From the NCBI GenBank assembly GCA_022793335.1, contig JAAWCQ010000003.1, forward strand, positions 53,326 through 117,325: DNA of 64,000 nucleotides, in the 5' to 3' direction. Below are positions 19,480 through 29,200 of the stretch, one piece after another. A program made the translations under genes and the position numbers. A model generated the notes under the pieces. It had not been told where the DNA came from, searched no databases, and worked only from the letters and a program-made list of their open reading frames with translations. The stretch comes from Clostridia bacterium (GTDB lineage Bacteria; Bacillota; Clostridia; Christensenellales; UBA1242). The stretch's first letter is position 1; the number at the start of each line of letters is the position of its first letter.

Positions 19480-20397
19480 ATGAAGATATTATTTTTGGGT
19501 AGCTCGCGTTTTTCTTTAATTGTTCTGCAAAAAATGCTTGAAGAGGGGATTGATGTTGGCACAGTGATTACTCAGCCAGACAGACCTTCTGGAAGAGGGC
19601 ATAAGTTGACGCCGACTGAGGTGAAAACTTTTGCTCTTGAAAGAGGAATTGAAGTCAAAACCTTTGACAAACTTCGTTTGCATATGGAAGAGGTGAAAAC
19701 TATTGACTATGATTTGTCAGTGGTTGCTTCTTTTGGGCAAATTTTGCCAAACGAGTTTTTAGAGCATAGGCTTTGCATAAATGTTCATCCGTCATTGCTG
19801 CCAAAGTATAGAGGCGCTTCGCCTATTCAAAGTGCCATTTTAAATGGAGATAAGCAAAGTGGCGTTACAATCATGAAGGTGGCGCAAGAGGTTGACGCAG
19901 GGGATATAATACTGCAAAAACAGGTGGCGCTTGAAAATGAATATTATCTTCAACTTGAAGAGAAGCTGGCAAAGCTTGGCGGCGAAATGGTGGCAGAGGT
20001 TGTGAAAAATTATCAAAAGGGGCAAATTACATTTACCCCTCAGCAACATGAAAAGGCTGTCAAGGTGGGCAAATTTTCTAAAGAAGACGGCCTTTTAGAT
20101 TTTTCGCTCAAGGCAGATGAGCTTGTTTGCAAAGTTAGAGCTTTATCAGAAGAGGTTGGCACATATTTTGTGTTAAATCAGCTTAATATCAAGGTGGAAA
20201 AACTTGAAAATGTAAGTGACGAGTTTCAAGTTGAGCAAGGAAAGGTATTGAATAATAAAAAACATTTTGTTATAGGCTGCAAAGGTGGCGCTGTAGAGAT
20301 TGTAGGCTGCAAAGCACCTTCAGGTAAAAGTGTAAGCGGAAGAGATTTCTTAAACGGTCATAATGACCTGCTTGGAAAGAAGGTTGAAAATGCTTAG
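19480..20397 (+). CDS. fmt: Methionyl-tRNA formyltransferase
   Basis: 305 residues. The N-terminal formyltransferase fold has the 10-formyl-THF binding and catalytic signature (INVHPSLLPKYRGASPIQ, then GVTIMKVAQEVDAGDIILQ). The C-terminal OB-fold domain (about 205-300) binds tRNA. It formylates Met-tRNA for initiation, using the folate pool that Fhs (encoded at 35336) supplies. Ribosome binding site TAGGAG. It overlaps rlmN by eight bases. In many Firmicutes rsmB lies between fmt and rlmN; it is absent here. Confidence 0.94.
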   Translation: MKILFLGSSRFSLIVLQKMLEEGIDVGTVITQPDRPSGRGHKLTPTEVKTFALERGIEVKTFDKLRLHMEEVKTIDYDLSVVASFGQILPNEFLEHRLCINVHPSLLPKYRGASPIQSAILNGDKQSGVTIMKVAQEVDAGDIILQKQVALENEYYLQLEEKLAKLGGEMVAEVVKNYQKGQITFTPQQHEKAVKVGKFSKEDGLLDFSLKADELVCKVRALSEEVGTYFVLNQLNIKVEKLENVSDEFQVEQGKVLNNKKHFVIGCKGGAVEIVGCKAPSGKSVSGRDFLNGHNDLLGKKVENA

Positions 20398-21427
20398 TGA
20401 CTTAAACTTTGCCGAAATGGGCGAATATGTGACAAAGATTGGTCTGCCAAAGTTTAGGGCAGAACAAATTTTCAATGCAATCCACAGCGGAAAAAATTTG
20501 GATGAAATTTCAAATCTGCCTAAGTCACTTAAGGAAATCATTGCCAAAGATTATCCAAGTTATAAAATCGACAGATTTTTGGAAAGCAAGGATGGCACGC
20601 GTAAATATATAGTTGAGTTTGGCGACGGAAACATTGTCGAATGCGTGCTGATGAAATATAAATATGGCTATACACTTTGCCTGTCAACTCAAGTTGGCTG
20701 CCGAATGGGTTGCAAGTTTTGCGCTTCAACTTTAAATGGACTGGTGCGAAATCTTTCAAGTGGAGAAATCTTGGGTCAGGTGCTTCTCATCAACAGGCAT
20801 TTGGGAGGCAGTGAGAAAGACCGAAAAATCACCAATCTTGTGCTTATGGGAAGTGGCGAGCCGCTTGATAATTTTGATAATGTTTGCAAATTTATTGATT
20901 TGGTTTCCTCTTCGCGCGGACTTAATATAAGCCAGCGAAATATTTCGCTCTCAACCTGTGGACTGGTGGATAAGATTGACCTGTTGTCCGAAAAATCTTA
21001 CAATATTTCTCTTACCATTTCTCTTCATGCGACGCTGGATGAGAAAAGAAGAGAGGTTATGCCTATCGCAAACCGCTTTTCGATAAAAGAGATTATTGAT
21101 GCGTGCAGACGCTATTATGATAAAACTGGCAGAAAGATTTATATCGAATACACCTTGATTAAAGGGGTTAATGACAGTGAAGAGGACGCAAAAAGATTGG
21201 GCGGGCTGCTTAGAGGCTTAAACGCGCATGTCAATATTATTCCGCTCAATGAGGTCAAAGAACGCACTTTGAAAGGTACAAGCAGGCTGGAAGCATATAA
21301 GTTTGCCGACCTTCTCAAAACCTTCAAGACTAGTGCGACTGTTAGGCGGACTATGGGTGAAGATATAGAGGGCGCTTGTGGTCAGCTGCGAAATAAGATT
21401 ATCAAAGAGAAAAAACAAGGCAATTAA
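20390..21427 (+). CDS. rlmN: Dual-specificity 23S rRNA/tRNA adenine C2-methyltransferase
   Basis: 345 residues from the ATG at 20390, which overlaps the end of fmt; a start nine codons upstream is less likely. The radical SAM cysteine motif is GCRMGCKFC (Cys104, 108, 111). The second catalytic cysteine lies in GACGQLRN near the C-terminus and the NLVLMGSGEPLDN motif binds SAM. RlmN methylates A2503 of 23S rRNA and A37 of some tRNAs. In most Firmicutes the next genes are the PP2C phosphatase and PASTA kinase genes followed by rsgA; here rsgA follows after 172 bases without them. Confidence 0.94.
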   Translation: MLSDLNFAEMGEYVTKIGLPKFRAEQIFNAIHSGKNLDEISNLPKSLKEIIAKDYPSYKIDRFLESKDGTRKYIVEFGDGNIVECVLMKYKYGYTLCLSTQVGCRMGCKFCASTLNGLVRNLSSGEILGQVLLINRHLGGSEKDRKITNLVLMGSGEPLDNFDNVCKFIDLVSSSRGLNISQRNISLSTCGLVDKIDLLSEKSYNISLTISLHATLDEKRREVMPIANRFSIKEIIDACRRYYDKTGRKIYIEYTLIKGVNDSEEDAKRLGGLLRGLNAHVNIIPLNEVKERTLKGTSRLEAYKFADLLKTFKTSATVRRTMGEDIEGACGQLRNKIIKEKKQGN

Positions 21428-21505
21428 AAATTGCTATACGATGAATGTTTTCTATAGATAGTCAAAATAAACAAAAAAATAGCAAATTTTGCTTAAAAAA
21501 ACGAA

Positions 21506-21541
21506 AAAAACAGCAATTTTTTAATAATTTCGCTGTTTTTA
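21506..21541 (+). terminator. Probable terminator after rlmN
   Basis: A 9-bp stem AAAAACAGC/GCTGTTTTT with an AT-rich 17-nt loop, ending in T. Weaker than the other terminators because of the loop. Confidence 0.5.
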
Positions 21542-21599
21542 AACAAATTTTTATAAACATAAACAATATTATTGAAAAAAAATATATCATGGAGGAAGG

Positions 21600-22436
21600 G
21601 TGCAAGGACTTGTAATTACCAAAAATGCTGACCTGTTTTCAGTGGAAAGTGGTGACAAAATATATAATATAAAGCCCAGTGGAAAGACCAAAGAGGGCGG
21701 CATTTTTGTTGGTGACCGAGTGGAGTTTGATGAGAATATTACAAAGGTATTGCCAAGAAAAAATCTTTTAATCAGGCCACCTGTTGCAAATATTGACCGC
21801 ATATTTATCGTGCTTTCGCCTTCGCCTAAACCGGACTTTGTTCTTGTTGACAAACTAATTATTTATTGTGTGCTTAATGACATTGAGCCGATTCTCGTTT
21901 TAAATAAAATTGACCTTGCAAAAGGTGATTTTGTAAAGGATGTTTATCAAGACTATGGGCATAGTTTTAAAATAGTTGAGGTTTGCGCCAAGAGCAAAAA
22001 TGTACAGCCGCTTGCAAATGAGATTAAAGGGCTTTGTGTGCTTGCAGGACAGAGTGCAGTTGGAAAATCTTCACTTATCAATGCTCTTTTAGATAGTGAT
22101 GAAAAAATTGGAAATCTGTCTAAGAAAATAGAACGCGGAAAACAGACCACGAGGATTGTAAAACTTTTTAAGCTGGGGCAAAGTTATCTTGCTGACACGG
22201 CAGGTTTTTCACTTTTGGACCTTGGTTATGTTTCAAAGCTTGAGGTGAGAGAACTTTCTTCTTATTATCCAGAATTTCTCGATGGCAGGGCAAGGTGCAA
22301 ATATCGTTCCTGTCTTCATGAAGGCGGCAAAGATTGTGGCGTTGTTGAAGATGTGCAGAGTGGTAAGATAAGCAAAAGAAGATATGAAAACTATTTAAAG
22401 ATTTTGGAAGAGCTTAAAAACAACAGGCGATTTTGA
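21600..22436 (+). CDS. rsgA: Ribosome small subunit-dependent GTPase A
   Basis: 278 residues starting at GTG with GGAGG four bases upstream. It shows the OB-fold N-terminus, the circularly permuted GTPase with LVLNKIDLAKGD (G4) before GQSAVGKSSLIN (G1) and DTAGFS (G3), and the C-terminal zinc finger (CKYRSCLHEGGKDC). RsgA assists late maturation of the 30S subunit. The rsgA-rpe order is typical of Firmicutes. Confidence 0.94.
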   Translation: MQGLVITKNADLFSVESGDKIYNIKPSGKTKEGGIFVGDRVEFDENITKVLPRKNLLIRPPVANIDRIFIVLSPSPKPDFVLVDKLIIYCVLNDIEPILVLNKIDLAKGDFVKDVYQDYGHSFKIVEVCAKSKNVQPLANEIKGLCVLAGQSAVGKSSLINALLDSDEKIGNLSKKIERGKQTTRIVKLFKLGQSYLADTAGFSLLDLGYVSKLEVRELSSYYPEFLDGRARCKYRSCLHEGGKDCGVVEDVQSGKISKRRYENYLKILEELKNNRRF

Positions 22437-22692
22437 TTTTACTTGCCCAAAAATTGTGGATTGATTAAGTTTAAAAGGCTTTGTTTTTTAAGTTTTAATC
22501 AATTTGTTGTGTTTTGTTGCTTGCTGTTTTTTAGTGTAATTTGCTGTTTAAGAAAATGGTTTTTAAAATAATAATTCAAAGAGAATTGAAAATAATTGAA
22601 ATAAAACTGATAAATATGTTAAACTAAAACTAGATGAAAGGCATATAAGGATAGAATAGGTTTATTCAAACGACGCTTGATTAGGAGAAAAA

Positions 22693-23355
22693 ATGAAAAA
22701 AAATGTTTATGTGTCAGTTTCGACTGACCCAATTAAAGAATATCAAAAGACTGTTGAGTATGCAAAAAGCCTGCAAGGCATTGCCGACTTTATTCATTGT
22801 GATGTCAAAGATGGAATATTTGTTCCAAGCAAAAATTTCGACAGCGCTCTTGCAAACAACATAAATCAAAATTGCCTTACTATGCTTGATGTTCATCTTA
22901 TGTGCAGTGAGCCGCTTAAGCTTGTTGATGAATATTTAAAAGCTGGGGCAAACATTGTCACTATACAGTATGAAGCTTTTGAAAATAAAAATGACATTGT
23001 TTTGGCTTTAGAAAAAATTAAAGATTATAAGGCACTTGCAGGGCTTGCAATAAGACCTGAGACTGAAATTAAAGAAATAAAAATGTTTTTGCATGATTTT
23101 GATGTTATCTTAGTGCTTGGGGTAGAGCCTGGTGCAAGCGGACAAAAATTTATACCAGAGACTATGCAAAAGATTAAGCTGCTTGATGATTTAAGGCAGC
23201 AAAACAATTTTAAGTTTAAAATTGAAGTTGATGGTGGTGTGGGCCTTGACAACGCGGAAGACATTATTGACGCTGGGGCGGACATTCTTGTCAGCGGAAG
23301 TTATGTTTTTAAAGCGCAAGACAGATTGGATGCGATAAACAAATTGAAAAAATAA
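22693..23355 (+). CDS. rpe: Ribulose-phosphate 3-epimerase (divergent)
   Basis: 220 residues of TIM-barrel epimerase. Metal-binding positions of the family are present in FIHCDVKDG, LDVHLMC and VDGGVGLDN. The usual N-terminal SILSADF is replaced by VSVSTDP, the usual ITFH segment by VTIQYEA, and MSVNPGFGGQ by LGVEPGASGQ, so it is clearly a divergent member. The expected reaction is interconversion of ribulose 5-phosphate and xylulose 5-phosphate in the pentose phosphate pathway. Its place after rsgA supports rpe, but an allulose-phosphate-type epimerase cannot be excluded. Confidence 0.8.
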   Translation: MKKNVYVSVSTDPIKEYQKTVEYAKSLQGIADFIHCDVKDGIFVPSKNFDSALANNINQNCLTMLDVHLMCSEPLKLVDEYLKAGANIVTIQYEAFENKNDIVLALEKIKDYKALAGLAIRPETEIKEIKMFLHDFDVILVLGVEPGASGQKFIPETMQKIKLLDDLRQQNNFKFKIEVDGGVGLDNAEDIIDAGADILVSGSYVFKAQDRLDAINKLKK

Positions 23356-23373
23356 AAAAGTATTATAAAATTC

Positions 23374-23401
23374 TTGACTTTTGCATATTCTATTGTAAAA
23401 T
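23374..23401 (+). promoter_or_regulatory. SigA-type promoter of the small membrane protein gene
   Basis: TTGACT (23374-23379), 16-nt spacer, TAAAAT (23396-23401). Same spacing as the G9 promoters but with an ordinary AT-rich spacer. Confidence 0.6.
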
Positions 23402-23478
23402 AAAATTATGTTTATATTCCAACATTTGCGTTAAAGCAGATGATGAAATAAATTTAATCTTTTTAAAAGGAGGAAGGC

Positions 23479-23775
23479 ATGGAAGAACAAAACAACAATC
23501 AATACAGCGACAACAACACAAACAATGTTCAAAACCAAGGCAATACTAATGGGGGAAACTCTAAAGTAGGCATTGGCGTTTTGTGTGGCTTTATTGGACT
23601 TATTGGGCTTATCATTGGTCTTTTGCTTTATAAAGACGGCTCTTTAGAACGCAAGACTTTCCTTAAAGGATGGCTCTGGTGCTTCTTCGTTTCACTTGCT
23701 GTGTATGTAGTTATCGTTATTATTCTTTATGCTACAGTGCTCAGCGCGGCTGCAAGCTTAATGTTTATTTGTTAA
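23479..23775 (+). CDS. Small membrane protein, LLLY-x-YERKTFLKGW family
   Basis: 98 residues: an Asn/Gln-rich hydrophilic start (about 1-30), a first membrane segment (about 31-52, ending LIIGLLLY), a short conserved loop LERKTFLKGW and a second membrane segment (about 64-95). AAAGGAGG ribosome binding site. Two relatives lie in this window: an interrupted copy immediately downstream and an intact one at 29797. The core GLIIGLLLY...ERKTFLKGW is shared by all three. I do not recognise a named family. Function unknown. Confidence 0.7.
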   Translation: MEEQNNNQYSDNNTNNVQNQGNTNGGNSKVGIGVLCGFIGLIGLIIGLLLYKDGSLERKTFLKGWLWCFFVSLAVYVVIVIILYATVLSAAASLMFIC

Positions 23776-23790
23776 GGATAAATGTATTTA

Positions 23791-23818
23791 AAAAAGTTGC
23801 TTTTTAGGCAGCTTTTTT
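23791..23818 (+). terminator. Terminator after the small membrane protein gene
   Basis: A 10-bp stem AAAAAGTTGC/GCAGCTTTTT (one T-G pair) with 7-nt loop and T run. Confidence 0.8.
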
Positions 23819-23948
23819 TATTTTAATAAAAATAATAATGTTGTTGATTTTAAGTTGTGAAATTATTCAAAAAGTCTTGACTTATCTTAAGAGTTGGTTT
23901 AAATTTATTTTGTAAAATATTTTAAAATATTATTTTTAAGGAGAGGTC

Positions 23949-24224
23949 ATGACCTAATTTGATAATCAAAAATATAGCAGTAAGTCTGTTGAAAGTTTTA
24001 AGGGACAGGGAAAAACTCATGAGTCTAAGTTTTGGGCTGGAGTTTTGCTGAGTATGTTTTTAGGTATTATGGGATTGATTATTGGTTTGCTTTTATATCC
24101 TGTGCCTTATTATGAATATGAAAGAAAAACCTTTCTTAAGGGCTGGCTGTATACTTTTGTTATTATAGTTGGGATTATTATCGTCATCGCAATAATCACA
24201 TTGATTGTTTTGGCTTTTAGGTAA
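23949..24224 (+). pseudogene. Small membrane protein paralogue with stop at codon 3
   Basis: A strong ribosome binding site (AAGGAGAGG) is followed by ATG ACC TAA, and the frame then stays open for 88 codons to a TAA at 24222. The translated remainder is a clear paralogue of the proteins at 23479 and 29797: GLIIGLLLYPVP, then YEYERKTFLKGWL and a final membrane segment. The stop at codon 3 (TAA where CAA would read Gln) is the only defect, so the inactivation is recent, or translation restarts downstream. No G tract lies in its promoter region. Confidence 0.7.
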
Positions 24225-24365
24225 TTTGGCAAGTTGGGTGAAACTGCGTTTTGACATCAAAAAAATTTGCAATGATATGATAAATTTGATTTCAGACGAA
24301 CAGTTTAAAAAAGTTGTGGAAAGGACGGGGAATTTGGATAGTGGCGGATAAGTAATTTGGATATT

Positions 24366-24466
24366 GGCGGACGGGAAAGTCAGCAGGCATTTTTGCCTGC
24401 TGGCTTTTGCATTTCTTGAAGAAATGCTGAGCCTTTCACGAAATGTTAAAGGCTTGCCCGTCCGCC
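24366..24466. repeat. Cloverleaf-folding palindromic element
   Basis: A perfect 10-bp closing stem GGCGGACGGG/CCCGTCCGCC (24366-24375 with 24457-24466) encloses three hairpins: 24376-24389 with 24394-24407 (14 bp, one T-G pair), 24409-24416 with 24420-24427 (GCATTTCT/AGAAATGC), and 24430-24436 with 24448-24454 (AGCCTTT/AAAGGCT). A TGGCGGA direct repeat stands just upstream at 24342-24348. It is far more GC-rich than its surroundings. It lies in an otherwise empty gap (24225-24658) and is either a REP/MITE-like mobile palindrome or a structured RNA. Confidence 0.7.
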
Positions 24467-24658
24467 ACACAAAACCTTGAAAACCTAAAAATTTTCTTTC
24501 AAAAATATTTTTTTAACTTATAAAGATATTTTTTTAAAACAAAATTAAAATCAATATTTAATAATATTTTTTAAAATGGGAATTTAGTTTGATAATTTTT
24601 GATTATGTTATATAATGAATAATGTTGTTTTAAAATACAAATTAAATTGAGGGGTGTT

Positions 24659-26059
24659 ATGGAAAAATTTGATGTAGTAATAGTTGGTGCAGGGCCTGCA
24701 GGGCTGTTTTGTGCTTATGAATTGATTGAAAATAATCCCAATTTGAAGATTTGTCTTCTTGACAAAGGAAAAAGGGCGAAAAACAGAGTTTGTCCTATGA
24801 AAAAGACAGGCAAATGTTTTAATTGCAATCCTTGCCAAATTTTATCTGGTTATGGCGGCGCAGGTACTTTTTCAGATGGGAAATTAAATTTTATTCCAAA
24901 GCTTGGGAAAAGCGATTTGTTTAAGTATATGGGGCAGGAAGAGGCTTATAAGCTTATTGATGAAACTGAAGAAATCTTTAATAAGTTTGGGATGGATGCC
25001 GAAGTTTATCCAAAAAGCAGTGAAGAAAGCGAAAGAATTAAAGAAAATGTTACACTTAAAGGTGCAAGACTTCTTTTAATTAAGCAAAAACATTTAGGCT
25101 CGGATAAGCTTCCGTCGTATATCGAAAATTTCACTGAATATTTAGAAAATAAAGGCGTGACAATTCTTGAGGACTGTGATGTAATCGATATTGAAGATGA
25201 AGGAAATGACAATAAGGTAATATTTAAGCTTGCTGGCAAAGATGACAGCTTTTTGGCAAAGTTTGTGACAATTGCTCCTGGGAGAACGGGTGCTGGCTGG
25301 ATGCAGGGCTTTTTGGACAAGCATAACATACCTTACAATTCTCAAAGCATAGAAATTGGTGTCAGGGTGGAGACAAGAAAGGAAGTCTTGAAAAAAATCA
25401 CTGATGTAATTTATGACCCAACTATATTTATAAAGACTAAAACTTATGGTGACGAGATAAGGACATTCTGCACAAATCCTGGTGGATATGTTACAAAAGA
25501 AAATTATTATGGTTATATCTGTGTCAACGGTCACGCACTTAAGGATGTAAAATCAAACAATTCAAACTTCGCTTTCATTTGTAAGGTTAATCTTACTCAG
25601 CCGGTGACAAATACAAGGCAGTTTGGTGAGTCAATTGCAAGAATTGCCAATGTCCTTGGTGACAAAAAACCTATTATTCAGTGCCTGAGAGATTTAAGAT
25701 GCGGAAGAAGAAGTGAATGGCACAGGCTTAACAAAGGTTTCATTGAGCCAACACTTAAAGATTGCGTTGCTGGAGATCTTGCACTTGTGCTTCCATATAG
25801 AATTATTAAAAATATTTTAGAGGGGCTGGAAGAGCTTGATAAGATTATCCCAGGCGTAAATAATGATGAGACACTGTTGTATGGCCCAGAAATTAAATTC
25901 TTCAGCAATGAAATTGAGACCGATAATAAGTTTAAATGTTTGACGAAAAATCTTTATTTTATTGGTGATGGTGCTGGCAAGGCAGGAAATATTGTTGTTG
26001 CAGCAGCCACCGGTCTTGTCTCAGCAAGAGACATTTTAGAAAGAGTAAAATCAATATAA
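24659..26059 (+). CDS. FAD-dependent dehydrogenase (COG2509 type)
   Basis: 466 residues from the ATG at 24659 preceded by TGAGGGG; an upstream TTG overlaps that site. The N-terminus holds the Rossmann FAD motif VVIVGAGPAGLFCAYEL, followed by a cysteine cluster (CPMKKTGKCFNCNPCQILSGYGGAGTFSDGK in parts) characteristic of this family of NAD(FAD)-utilising dehydrogenases. The C-terminal GDGAGKAGNIVVAAATGL motif closes the FAD site. Substrate is unknown; members are widespread in Clostridia and Bacteroidetes. It stands alone between the small membrane genes and the next adhesin. Confidence 0.8.
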   Translation: MEKFDVVIVGAGPAGLFCAYELIENNPNLKICLLDKGKRAKNRVCPMKKTGKCFNCNPCQILSGYGGAGTFSDGKLNFIPKLGKSDLFKYMGQEEAYKLIDETEEIFNKFGMDAEVYPKSSEESERIKENVTLKGARLLLIKQKHLGSDKLPSYIENFTEYLENKGVTILEDCDVIDIEDEGNDNKVIFKLAGKDDSFLAKFVTIAPGRTGAGWMQGFLDKHNIPYNSQSIEIGVRVETRKEVLKKITDVIYDPTIFIKTKTYGDEIRTFCTNPGGYVTKENYYGYICVNGHALKDVKSNNSNFAFICKVNLTQPVTNTRQFGESIARIANVLGDKKPIIQCLRDLRCGRRSEWHRLNKGFIEPTLKDCVAGDLALVLPYRIIKNILEGLEELDKIIPGVNNDETLLYGPEIKFFSNEIETDNKFKCLTKNLYFIGDGAGKAGNIVVAAATGLVSARDILERVKSI

Positions 26060-26111
26060 TATAATAATATATAAGAAATCTTCAAAAGTTTGAAGATTTC
26101 TTGTATTTTAC

Positions 26112-26141
26112 TTGACAAAATTTACCGGGGGGGGGTAAAAT
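26112..26141 (+). promoter_or_regulatory. Putative phase-variable promoter with G9 spacer tract
   Basis: TTGACA (26112-26117), 18-nt spacer ending in G9 (26127-26135), TAAAAT (26136-26141). The spacer is two longer than in the promoters at 9053 and 12869 although the tract is again nine G, so the tract length giving 17 nt differs between genes. Confidence 0.8.
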
Positions 26142-26295
26142 TATGACATAAATATTAAACGAAAAAATATAAATAAAGAAATTTACAAGAGGATTAGCAT
26201 TATGGTTTTATTTTTATTCTATTAGTTGATAAAAAATTTGTTGTTGTATAAATGTAATATTACATTATGCGCACAATAATAGAAGGAGGTGAGAT

Positions 26296-29200
26296 ATGAG
26301 ATTATTGAGGAGGATTTCAGTAACTATGTCTTGTCTCCTTTTTGCTTTATGCAGTTTTCTTATGGGTCTTCAATATAGTGGAATTATCAAGCAAACGGAG
26401 GCTATTACCTCAACTGATACAATATCCTATGTTAAGGTTGATGAGCTTTATAATGGAAGCAGTTTTTCAGAAACAAATTTAAATACCCTTCTTAAATATA
26501 TTTCTGGAAGCGCCGACACCACTATTTCAAATAAGGCAACTATTGATGGTATGGCCTCATCCAATACAAAAGCTTCAATTATAAGGTCAAAGACATACAA
26601 TAAGACCTCTTCGCAAGATGTTGTTGTTCGATTCGGTGGCCTTGATTGGCAGGTGGTTTATCTTTCAAAAGACCTCTCGGGCAATACCATTATTACTTTA
26701 TGGCTTACAAACTGCAAGCAGGAAGCTTGGGGCTCTACAACCAAAAATTTAGGTAATTATCATGGGCTGTTGAATGGCGGGTTATATTCAGATTGGTCTG
26801 CAAATTGGAGTGAAGATGCACCAAGTAGCGATAATCCATCAAACATGTATGGACTAAGTTATATAAGGTCGGCTACTTTAAATAATGGTGGGCCTTACGC
26901 CGCAAAAAGCAATGCTTGGAATCCAGGCTCTCAAAGCACTGACAGTCCTTTTGCAAAGTTTACTATGTCAAGTGTAAGTGGAAATGTTACCGAATATTTA
27001 GTAAAGCCGGCAAATGTTCAATGGCAGGAGTATGGTCAAAATACTATCACTTATTTAGGCCAGTCATATTCTGCGTCAAATGAAAATTGGTCATCAAGCA
27101 TTCCAAATTCGGGCTCTTATAATGGAACGTCTTATCGTTTTTATTATAATTCTTCCAAGAGAAGCTATTATAATTATGCAAAAAAAGAGGAAAATGCTGC
27201 TTGGAAAAATGATTATATTTGGCTGCCTAGCATTTCAGAAACTGGTGATAGCAGCTCTCATCCTGGTATGTGGGGATTGTCAAATAGCCAACGCAAAAAT
27301 TTCAACGGCAGCACAACTGACTTGTCAGGAACAGTTGGCACTATAAACAACAGTGGAGTTTATACATACTCGTGGACTAGGTCGGCTTTTCTTGACAGCT
27401 CCTTGTATGGCATGCTTCTTTTCCCAAATGGAGCACAAGGGGACGGCGAATTTGTAAATCAGTCACTTGCTGTTCGACCAGCGCTTCACTTCAATCTTTC
27501 AAAAGCCATCTCAACTCTTGTCAAAGAATATACATTCAGTCTTGATTATAATGGTGGCATATATTATGACAGCTCATCTTCAAGTCAAAGTGGCGTCATA
27601 GAAAGGGGACCATACAGCTTCACTGTGCCTGTAAAAAGAGGCTATAGTCTTGTTGGTTGGCAATGTACACAACCTGGTTATACAAACTATTTTTATAATG
27701 CAAACGCTGATGGAACTTGCAGAATAGACAAAGTCCCTTATTTAGGAGCCAGTGGAACGAAAACTTTCAAGGCAATTTGGAAAGCAAATAATTATGAATT
27801 GACGCTAAACGCAAATAGCGGATACTTTGATTTATCAAGTGACGAAATAATTAGTAACTTGACTTATGGCTCTGGAATAGAAAGGACTGAAACTGGCGGA
27901 AAGATAAAAGGCGGATTTTGGGCAGGGGACGCTTTATATTCGGTAAGTTTTGTTGCCATAAAAGATGCTAGGATAAGTTTGTCTATAAGCTATGATATTA
28001 CGCAAAAAACTGGCAGCGCCCTTTACGCTGTGGACTTTGGAGTTACCAAACTCGATAACTCTACATACGACTATCCTTATTGGACTACGAAAAATTTGAA
28101 CGGAAGCACTCGTGTTACATTTTCAAATATTAGTGCGGGAAGTCATGTCTTTTATTTCTATTTCTTTGCTCCAATCAGTGCCAAATTTATTGGTAATAAC
28201 ATAGATTATGAAATCTCTTTTGATTTGACATGTTCGTCTAGCGAGGTTAAAGAAGAAATTACCAAAGAGGTCACTTATGATGCCGACTATGGGGATATAC
28301 CGACGCCAACAAAAAATGGAGAATATATCTTTGAGGGCTGGTGGACAAGTGCGACTGGCGGAACAAAAGTTGATACAACAGGAAAATACAATATCGCAGG
28401 AGACAGCATACTCTATGCTCATTGGAGGCCAAAAACATTTTCAATAATTTTTTATGGCAATGGTGGCAGTGGAAGCATGCCTTCTCAATCGGTGACTTAT
28501 GATGCAGGTTTTGTGCGGCTTGCAGATAATGCCTTTGTCAAAGAAGGCTATACTTTTAAACATTGGTCAACTTCGCGAAATGGTGGCGAGATATATCTTG
28601 AAAACAGCGCGATAAGCAATCTTACTGCAAATTTGACTCTTTATGCACAATGGGATACTACATGGCATTTGCCGATTCTAAATAGAACAGAGGCTTTTCA
28701 AGGTAATGGCGATGAAAACTCACCATATTTGATTTCAAGTGCTGAAGATTTGGCGTATTTGTCATATCGGGTTAAACATGGTGAAACTTTCAGTGACAAA
28801 TACTTTAAGCAAACAAGAACAATTGACCTTTTAGATAACCTTTGGCTTCCAATAGGGACGGATGAAGATCAGCACGCTTTTAAAGGTGTTTATGATGGGC
28901 AAGGATTTTTGATAAAAAATTTAAAAACCATTGATGCGGATGATGCTTATGGAAATCAAATTTATTCCAATGTCGGCTTGTTTGGCTTCTGCAACAGTGC
29001 AATACTTAAAAATATAAATATTGTTTCTGGAAATGTTTATGGCTATGAAAATGTTGGCTCGTTAGTGGGAGTTGCGCATACAGGATTGATTGATAATTGC
29101 CGAAGTGGCGTAAACATCGTTGGTTATGACTCTTGTGGAATGATAGGCAGAGGCGAGGATGTGAAAGTGGTTGGGTGTTTCAACTATGGCAATGTTACTG

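Noticed and set aside
24093-24470. Minus-strand 125-codon frame crossing the cloverleaf element
   Set aside because: It overlaps the small membrane pseudogene antisense, runs through hairpin arms, and has no ribosome binding site; a chance frame.
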